This document shows, piece after piece, positions 60,046 through 64,000 of a DNA stretch of 64,000 nucleotides. A program made the position numbers and the translations under genes. Every line of letters begins with the position of its first letter. Within the stretch, counting starts at the first letter, position 1. Under the pieces are notes generated by a model that saw nothing but the letters and a program-made list of their open reading frames with translations, ran no database searches and was not told where the DNA came from. Source of the stretch: Nocardioides sp. SR21 (GTDB lineage: Bacteria > Actinomycetota > Actinomycetes > Propionibacteriales > Nocardioidaceae); NCBI RefSeq assembly GCF_022761125.1, contig NZ_JAKWJR010000003.1, positions 372,001 to 436,000 on the forward strand, read 5' to 3'.

Positions 60046-60077
60046 CAGGCCCGGCGATCCGTGGATCACCGGGCCTG
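60046..60077 (-). terminator. Terminator of the disrupted tRNA-Pro gene
   Basis: CAGGCCCGG and CCGGGCCTG arms are extended inward by GATCC/GGATC with one mismatch, forming a very stable hairpin. It lies about 43 nt past the 3' end of the tRNA-Pro fragment in its direction of transcription, so it is probably the native terminator of the intact tRNA gene before integration. Confidence 0.65.
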
Positions 60078-60119
60078 ATTCCGCAGGTGCGAGGCCATCT
60101 CTGGCCTCCCTGCATTCGG

Positions 60120-60161
60120 TCGGGCTGACAGGATTTGAACCTGCGACCCCTTGACCCCCAG
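60120..60161 (-). tRNA. 3' fragment of tRNA-Pro(GGG); left attachment site
   Basis: Reading leftward, this is the 3' part of a tRNA: anticodon loop CTGGGGG (60155-60161, anticodon GGG), the 3' half of the anticodon stem, a 5-nt variable loop, a complete T-arm with TTCAAAT, the 3' acceptor strand CAGCCCG and discriminator A. CCA is not encoded. Beyond 60161 the 5' half is missing: the next bases cannot pair with the anticodon stem, and no matching acceptor strand is found. Such a 3' fragment is the usual left junction of an element integrated into a tRNA gene; the full tRNA should lie at the other end, past the window. Confidence 0.85.
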
Positions 60162-60291
60162 ATTCCGGAAAGCTGTTCGCAGGGATCCCCCGCTGACCCG
60201 CAAGATGACACGTAATCCCAGGTCAGAGGCCCTTCGGGTCGCACGCGATCATCCTGGAACAACTACGGTCGATTCACGCAACTCGCGGCCA

Positions 60292-60312
60292 TAAGGTTGT
60301 TCGTAAGGTTGT
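60292..60312 (-). repeat. Tandem TAAGGTTGT sites near left end
   Basis: TAAGGTTGT occurs twice (60292-60300 and 60304-60312). The complement, ACAACCTTA, recurs just before the integrase at 63602. Placement near one end of the element and at the integrase promoter suggests arm-type sites for integrase or excisionase. Confidence 0.5.
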
Positions 60313-60496
60313 CGCGCCGAACGCCGCTCCGCGCGACCGCATCACCCGCATCCCGGAGGACCGGCACGAGTGACGAGTGGCTTAGCCACGCAGCGCCCAT
60401 CAACTCTGCGTTTCAACGGGCCTCCGTGCTGGCCCGGCTCAACGGGTGTCGTCCGTGTTCGTGCAAGATCAACGCGAGTTCGCCCATTAGCAACCG

Positions 60497-60512
60497 TGTG
60501 ATCTGCGTCACA
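60497..60512. promoter_or_regulatory. Perfect Crp-type site in element control region
   Basis: TGTGATCTGCGTCACA is an exact TGTGA-N6-TCACA, the consensus of Crp/GlxR-type cAMP-responsive regulators. It lies 285 bp before the excisionase-like gene and 13 bp before the TGAGTACT repeats. The 445 bp from 60162 to 60607 otherwise hold no credible gene; a GTGGCT-T-AGCCAC palindrome occurs at 60377-60389. Confidence 0.65.
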
Positions 60513-60525
60513 GTGAGTTTTCTAC

Positions 60526-60545
60526 TGAGTACTCCTGAGTACTAC
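60526..60545 (+). repeat. Tandem TGAGTACT repeats next to Crp-type site
   Basis: TGAGTACTCC and TGAGTACTAC follow each other directly; the first contains the palindrome GAGTACTC. A TTATCC hexamer lies 17 bp past the first TGAGTA. This looks like an operator/promoter for the element's genes, perhaps bound by an element-encoded repressor. Confidence 0.5.
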
Positions 60546-60607
60546 CGCTTATCCGATCCTCGCGCGAGCCGCACGCGTGCTCCCGGAAACCTGCCCTACT
60601 GGCTTGC

Positions 60608-60769
60608 ATGCGCCCCCGGCGACGGGAAGGCTTCTACCCGTACACCGACGAGCACCGAAAGCCCGTCGCGAACCGGCACGGGCCTCCAAAGGGCCTCGGT
60701 CGAATCTGCGTAAACGGGGCGGTCCATCCGCCAAGAAGTCCCGCCCCGTCACGCGTCTACCCCAACTAA
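60608..60769 (+). CDS. Possible small basic protein
   Basis: The 53-codon frame starts at an ATG and ends in TAA directly at the ribosome site of the next gene, as in an operon. The product is basic and Pro/Arg-rich (MRPRRREGFYPYTDEHRKPV). It has no recognisable family and no clear ribosome site of its own, so it may not be translated. Confidence 0.3.
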   Translation: MRPRRREGFYPYTDEHRKPVANRHGPPKGLGRICVNGAVHPPRSPAPSRVYPN

Positions 60770-60781
60770 AGAAGGAGTTCC

Positions 60782-61024
60782 ATGACGACGGTACACAATT
60801 CGCCGCCGATCCTCAGCGTCAACGAGTCGCGCTGGTACCTCGGAGGGATCGGGCGCACCTCCATGTACCGCCTCATCAACGCGGGCGAGGTGGACGTGAT
60901 CCGCGTCGGTGCGCGCACGCTCATCACCGTCGCGTCGCTCGACAACTACATCAAGCGTCACCACCAGACCAACGCTGCCGGGCCGAAGTGCCACAACGCG
61001 GGGGTCCAGCTCGGGGCGAGCTGA
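60782..61024 (+). CDS. Excisionase-like HTH protein
   Basis: The 80-residue protein has a winged-helix HTH of the Xis/AlpA/MerR-like type: WYLGGIGRTSMYRLINAGEV, then VIRVGARTLITVASLDNYI. Such proteins bend DNA for excision or act as small regulators of element genes. The ATG has an AAGAAGGAG site 5 bases upstream. The next gene starts inside its stop (TGATG). Standing first in the gene series of an element with an integrase, an excisionase or activator role is likely; which of the two is not decided. Confidence 0.8.
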   Translation: MTTVHNSPPILSVNESRWYLGGIGRTSMYRLINAGEVDVIRVGARTLITVASLDNYIKRHHQTNAAGPKCHNAGVQLGAS

Positions 61025-61221
61025 TGGGCGGCCCCGTACGCGTCGCTCCCTTCCGCCGCGAGACGTACGGCCTGCCTCCCGGCCCCCCGCCGTGGCCGTG
61101 TCCCTGGTGTCTCGCCCCCGCCGGGATCGCATGCACGACGCGGGGATGTACCCGGCTGCGGCTCCGGTCCAGCGCCAGCCGCATGCACCCGTCGCGCATG
61201 GTCGCTGGCAGCGGCAGGTGA
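61024..61221 (+). CDS. Small zinc-ribbon-like protein
   Basis: This 65-residue product carries a CPWC...C...C arrangement (PWPCPWCLAPAGIACTTRGC) like a zinc ribbon, then a basic tail (RLRLRSSASRMHPSRM). It may bind nucleic acid. It starts in the stop of the excisionase-like gene and its own stop overlaps the next start (GTGA), which supports it as a real gene. I recognise no named family. Confidence 0.6.
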   Translation: MGGPVRVAPFRRETYGLPPGPPPWPCPWCLAPAGIACTTRGCTRLRLRSSASRMHPSRMVAGSGR

Positions 61222-61757
61222 CGGTCCGGGCGGGAGGCGGCTACTGGTACGCCCACGCCATCCGGGAGAGCGCCCTGCCGCCACCGTCCCGTCACATCGC
61301 GCTGACGCTGGCCGGGGTCGCTGACAACGACAGCGGCGAGGTACGCGTCTCGCTGAAGTGGCTGGCCGGTTCGACGGGCCTGGCGCTCTCCACGGTGAAG
61401 ACCCACCTGAACAATCTCGAGAACGGCGCGTGGGTGATCCGTCATCGCCCGCCCGTCTGGAAGGCGCGCCAGGAGGGCGAGCGGACGCGGTACGTCCTGA
61501 CGTACCCGCACGGGGTCATGGCCGGGAGGCGGCCTACCCATGGCCGGGAGACTGCTGAATCTCGGCCGGGACGCGGCCACGTTTCTACTGAAACTAAGGC
61601 CGTCACCGCCCTGCGGGGCGACGACCCCCACACCCTTCCGCACGCGTACGGGGGCGCGTGCGCCTGCCCGAACTCGCGCCCGACCACTGACGGCGACTGC
61701 GTCGCCTGCGGTGGATGCATTCCAACCAACGACAGCAACAGGGAGAACACCGACTGA
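61218..61757 (+). CDS. Winged-helix protein with Cys-rich C-terminus
   Basis: The 179-residue protein has a winged helix at about residues 15-85 (SRHIALTLAGVADNDSGEVR; LKWLAGSTGLALSTVKTHLN; LENGAWVIRHRP), like helix-turn-helix proteins of phages and small plasmids, including replication-type proteins. The C-terminus has a Cys cluster (CACPNSRP, then CVACGGC), probably a metal site. The GTG at 61218 overlaps the previous stop and gives a compact N-terminus; an ATG at about 61131 is an alternative. It could control the element or start its replication. Confidence 0.65.
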   Translation: MTVRAGGGYWYAHAIRESALPPPSRHIALTLAGVADNDSGEVRVSLKWLAGSTGLALSTVKTHLNNLENGAWVIRHRPPVWKARQEGERTRYVLTYPHGVMAGRRPTHGRETAESRPGRGHVSTETKAVTALRGDDPHTLPHAYGGACACPNSRPTTDGDCVACGGCIPTNDSNRENTD

Positions 61758-62011
61758 TGCCTCACTACCCGGTGCAGCTCGACTGCGCCCAGCCCGGCTG
61801 CGATGCCATCGCGGTCATCGACTACGCGCACGTCGCGAACCTGACCGCTTCCGGCGGGTACGTCTGCCCGCCGCACAACGATCACGTCACGGACTTCATC
61901 GACTCCTGCATCCAGTGCGGTGCATCTGTGCGTGGCTGCGCGGCGCTGACCATCAACGCCGGACGGCGCTGCTGCACCGCCTGCGACGGCACCCACAGGG
62001 AGAAGCACTGA
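61757..62011 (+). CDS. Small Cys-rich zinc-ribbon protein
   Basis: This 84-residue protein has about ten cysteines in ribbon-like groups (CAQPGC; YVCPPH; CIQCGASVRGC; CCTACDG), suggesting two zinc sites. It has no signal peptide. The start lies in the previous stop (TGATG), and its own stop overlaps the next ATG. Such proteins in phages and plasmids are usually DNA-binding or adaptor proteins; no function can be assigned. Confidence 0.65.
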   Translation: MPHYPVQLDCAQPGCDAIAVIDYAHVANLTASGGYVCPPHNDHVTDFIDSCIQCGASVRGCAALTINAGRRCCTACDGTHREKH

Positions 62012-62364
62012 TGCCCGCCGACATCACCCACGCCGACAACTGCCCTCGCCCGAGGACGCACCGCTACATCGACGCGCAGGGCAACGAACGAGGCATGTGC
62101 GACAGCTGCGCCGCCATGGCGCTGCTCCGCATCAAGCCCCGCAACACGAAGCCGCGCCCGGTCATGGCCGCGACCACCGACTCCAACCCGGCCCGACTGG
62201 CCCGCATGTGTCCGGAGTGCACCCGCCGCGAGTCTCGCGACCAACGCCCCGGACGGCGCGACGGACGGTGCACCTCGTGCTGGGACGCCGCACGTCGCCG
62301 CCCCAACCGCGCAGGCAAGCGCAACCGCAACACCGCCCCACCGACCTCCCGCAACATCGACTGA
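62011..62364 (+). CDS. Cys-rich basic protein with zinc-ribbon motifs
   Basis: The 117-residue protein has MCDSC (about residue 29), MCPECTRRES and RCTSCWD pairs, giving one or two zinc ribbons, with a strongly basic C-terminus (RRRPNRAGKRNRN). This suggests nucleic-acid binding. It is coupled to the previous gene (TGATG). It resembles the preceding small proteins in style but not in sequence. Function unknown. Confidence 0.6.
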   Translation: MPADITHADNCPRPRTHRYIDAQGNERGMCDSCAAMALLRIKPRNTKPRPVMAATTDSNPARLARMCPECTRRESRDQRPGRRDGRCTSCWDAARRRPNRAGKRNRNTAPPTSRNID

Positions 62365-62379
62365 GACGAAAGAACCCAC

Positions 62380-63015
62380 ATGACCCGCATCCGCACTGCC
62401 CTCCCCTCGGGGGACCCCTACCGCAGCACCGCCGTCCCCCTCGACGCGCTCCCGAAGAACATCGCCACCCTCCTGGCTGAATACCGCAAGCTGACCGCCC
62501 GCGCTGATGCTGCACAGGGCGAGCGCAGCAACCTCTCGTTCAATCGCCACGCCGACGACAGCGAGGCCAAGCGCCTCGACGCCGAGGCCGCCGACCAGGC
62601 CGCGCGCACCGGAAAGCCGCTCAACGGCACGCCCAACGCCGACGCCCTCATCCGCCGCCGCGCGACCGTCGAGCACGAAGCCGCAGCGCTCGCCGATGCC
62701 GTCGAGCTGGTTCGCGGCGATCTGACGAACGCGATCATGGAGCACTACGCGTCCGACACGGCTCGTACCGCCATGCAGGACGCCCGTACGCGCCTGCTGA
62801 AGGCCTCCGAAACCTTCGCCGAGGCCCTCCGGCACGCGGCGTCCGCGAAGGCCCTGGACGACTTCCTCAACGGCATGGAGTGGGACACCTCCGTGTACGT
62901 CGCGCTCACCGACATCGCCCCGGACACGCAGAACCAGCTCGGTCCATACCTGTACGACATCCCGCCCCTCAATGCTCTGCCCATCGTGGCCGCGCTCGGC
63001 CACATCGCCGACTGA
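62380..63015 (+). CDS. Coiled-coil protein of element
   Basis: The 211-residue protein is almost wholly helical, with coiled-coil stretches (residues 25-60 and 80-170; LIRRRATVEHEAAALADAVE, AMQDARTRLLKASETFAEAL). No signal, membrane segment or enzyme motif is seen. It is the largest non-integrase gene in the visible element, 15 bp after the previous gene. It could be structural, a partition-like factor or a helicase-loader type; none can be shown. Confidence 0.65.
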   Translation: MTRIRTALPSGDPYRSTAVPLDALPKNIATLLAEYRKLTARADAAQGERSNLSFNRHADDSEAKRLDAEAADQAARTGKPLNGTPNADALIRRRATVEHEAAALADAVELVRGDLTNAIMEHYASDTARTAMQDARTRLLKASETFAEALRHAASAKALDDFLNGMEWDTSVYVALTDIAPDTQNQLGPYLYDIPPLNALPIVAALGHIAD

Positions 63016-63038
63016 CCAACCCTCCGAGAGGAAGCAAC

Positions 63039-63215
63039 ATGACCGAGAACATCCGCTCTTCCACCGACAACGCCCGCACCCGCATCGCCGCCGCCCAGGC
63101 CGCGCGCGTCCCCACCGACGCCCAAGGCAACCCGCTTACGCCGCCGACCACGTACACCTACGACGAGACCGGGCGTCTCATCGCCGCGACGCCCGCCAAC
63201 AAGAGCAGCAACTGA
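63039..63215 (+). CDS. Small protein with YD-repeat-like motif
   Basis: The 58-residue protein has a good GAGAGGAA ribosome site. Its middle contains TYTYDETGRLIAATP, which looks like a single YD (RHS) repeat unit. Only one copy is present and there is no RHS core, so it is not an RHS toxin. The next gene starts 1 bp after its stop. Function unknown. Confidence 0.6.
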   Translation: MTENIRSSTDNARTRIAAAQAARVPTDAQGNPLTPPTTYTYDETGRLIAATPANKSSN

Positions 63216-63216
63216 C

Positions 63217-63405
63217 GTGCCCCGCTCGTCCCACGTCCGGATGACGCCCGTGCAGGACCGCCGCCACGCCGGCCAGTGGTTCCTGTTCTGCGGCGAGTGC
63301 GGCTGGCAGTCCGTCCAGCTCAACCGCACCCTCGCTGACATCGCCATCAGCCAAGCCGCACCGCACCACCTGCACGACAACAACCCCAGCCACACGTCCG
63401 ACTGA
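63217..63405 (+). CDS. Small zinc-finger-like protein
   Basis: The 62-residue protein has CGECGW followed 20-30 residues later by HHLH and a further His, a possible C2H2 zinc site. It starts with GTG one base after the preceding stop. Similar tiny Cys/His proteins occur in actinobacterial phages and integrative plasmids. It ends the accessory gene series and is followed by a terminator. Confidence 0.55.
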   Translation: MPRSSHVRMTPVQDRRHAGQWFLFCGECGWQSVQLNRTLADIAISQAAPHHLHDNNPSHTSD

Positions 63406-63421
63406 ACCCGGGCACCGAGAC

Positions 63422-63457
63422 GTGGCGGGCGCGGCCATCTCCTACCGTGCCCGCCAC
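63422..63457 (+). terminator. Terminator of the element's gene series
   Basis: GTGGCGGGC and GCCCGCCAC arms (9 bp, perfect) with an 18-nt loop lie 16 bp past the last small gene. This separates the small-gene transcript from the integrase, which has its own control region at 63460-63649. Confidence 0.65.
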
Positions 63458-63588
63458 ACCCGATCACAGCCCCAGACAGTTCATCGACGGATCGACGGTC
63501 TCGAAATGTTTGAACCCTCCGCACCAATCGGAGCCCTCCCCGGCGGTCCTGGGACCAGCCATTGATCGGAGGTACTCCCCGGGGGTGG

Positions 63589-63613
63589 GACAACTGATTC
63601 GACAACCTTATTC
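63589..63613 (+). repeat. Direct repeat before integrase (arm-type sites)
   Basis: GACAACTGATTC (63589-63600) is followed at once by GACAACCTTATTC (63601-63613). The second contains ACAACCTTA, inverted relative to the TAAGGTTGT pair at 60292-60312. It lies 36 bp before the integrase ATG, where integrase could bind both for recombination and to repress its own gene. Confidence 0.5.
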
Positions 63614-63649
63614 GCAATCTCGCCTTGGCAACGTCAAAGGGTCACTAGC

Positions 63650-64000
63650 ATGGTGCGCATGACAACCGAGGAACGCCGTCGCCGCCACAAGGGCGAGGGC
63701 CAGGTGTTCAAGGACTCGCGCAGCGAGGGCAGGTGGATCGCGCGGGTCGAGTACGAAGACCCGATCACGGGCCGGATGAAGCGGGTGCAGGGAAGTGCCG
63801 AGAGCGAGCACAAGGCCACGAGGCTGCTGCCCGACCTCCGGAAGAAGGCCGAGAAGGCGAAGGCGGGGCAAGCCCCTGCACAGGCCGCCGCGCGCGGCAC
63901 CTTCGGCGAGTACGCCGACCGGTGGGTGACCACCACCCTGGCAGTTTCACCTCGTAAGAAGGACTCCACGAAGGCGCTGTACGGATCGCTGGTGAAGCAC
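63650..64000 (+). CDS. int: Tyrosine recombinase/integrase (N-terminus only)
   Basis: The visible 117 residues are the N-terminal arm-binding domain (KGEGQVFKDSRSEGRWIARV, then ITGRMKRVQGSAESEHKATR) and the start of the SAM-like core-binding domain (GTFGEYADRWVTTTLAVSPR) of an actinobacterial phage-type integrase. The catalytic domain is beyond the window. ATG at 63650 follows an AAAGG site; an ATG three codons in is an alternative. It should integrate the element at tRNA-Pro using the 60120-60161 sequence. Confidence 0.9.
   Translation, partial: MVRMTTEERRRRHKGEGQVFKDSRSEGRWIARVEYEDPITGRMKRVQGSAESEHKATRLLPDLRKKAEKAKAGQAPAQAAARGTFGEYADRWVTTTLAVSPRKKDSTKALYGSLVKH

Larger units (their letters stand above)
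60120..64000 (+). mobile_element. Integrative element in tRNA-Pro, right end outside window
   Basis: The element begins at the broken tRNA-Pro fragment and includes a long control region, an excisionase-like HTH gene, six or seven very small genes, and a tyrosine integrase running off the window. The genes are all rightward, with many stop/start overlaps. No conjugation, capsid, toxin-antitoxin or resistance gene is seen. If the integrase is of normal size and next to the right attachment site, the whole element would be only about 5 kb. It could be a phage satellite, a minimal integrative plasmid, or a reduced remnant. Size and right border are inferred. Confidence 0.8.

Noticed and set aside
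60120-60200. A complete tRNA gene
   Set aside because: Only the 3' part from the anticodon loop is present; no 5' acceptor or D-arm can be found next to it.
60297-60713. 138-codon plus-strand frame in the element control region
   Set aside because: No ribosome site, no domain, Ser/Arg/Thr-rich composition, and it covers the Crp-type site and operators.
60549-60752. Minus-strand frame as a possible element repressor
   Set aside because: No HTH pattern; Arg/Gly-rich shadow. No repressor gene could be found in the visible part of the element.

Overview
The window looks like chromosome of a high-GC actinobacterium, most likely Nocardioides or a close Nocardioidaceae relative. The basis is the very high G+C, frequent GTG/TTG starts, the rapZ-yvcK-whiA block, a mycothiol-type enzyme, an actinobacterial LexA box and a KstR-type steroid regulon. 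It is almost fully coding, with many 1-8 bp stop/start overlaps. No rRNA, no complete tRNA and no CRISPR array were seen.

1-16 kb is mainly housekeeping. On the minus strand are pgk (cut by the window edge), gap, and the uvrC-rapZ-yvcK-whiA operon. A TTC38-like gene, two tandem Rieske lipoproteins and uvrA follow; uvrA has a LexA operator at its start and a lysine/alanine-rich tail. A mycothiol-type enzyme, an MBL hydrolase and a DUF2252 gene run rightward, with a near-perfect 21-bp inverted repeat between the last two. 16.3-22.9 kb is a cholesterol/steroid catabolic cluster: kshB, a small Cys protein and kshA run left, and fadE26-fadE27-fadD17 run right. Both arms start at a shared KstR-like operator.

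23-36.5 kb is mixed: a sulfotransferase, a lipoprotein with a spermidine-synthase-like protein, a P-loop kinase, cobQ, a strikingly asymmetric heterodimeric ABC exporter, and a two-gene membrane operon (phosphodiesterase plus a pseudokinase/LPG-synthase-like flippase). 36.6-44 kb is a galactofuranose-type sugar ABC operon (ytfQ, ytfR, ytfT, yjfF) with a second ATPase and a LacI regulator at its end, preceded by several LacI-type operators. 44-55.4 kb holds a secreted repeat/FnIII protein, ThrE, and a six-gene operon (MFS, M24 peptidase, APC permease, small membrane protein, M20 peptidase, hydrolase) that reads as amino-acid or peptide uptake and breakdown.

55.4-60 kb is accessory: an orphan LuxR-type regulator, a glycosyltransferase, a DUF305-like protein, a DUF5994 protein and small unknowns. 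Two of these genes share a duplicated promoter/leader. At 60,120-60,161 lies the 3' part of a tRNA-Pro(GGG) gene, broken at the anticodon loop. From there to the window end runs an integrative element: a control region with a perfect Crp-type site, an excisionase-like HTH gene, a tightly overlapped series of tiny Cys-rich (zinc-ribbon) and HTH genes, a coiled-coil protein, and the N-terminus of a tyrosine integrase. This compact element is the best candidate here for an undescribed system.
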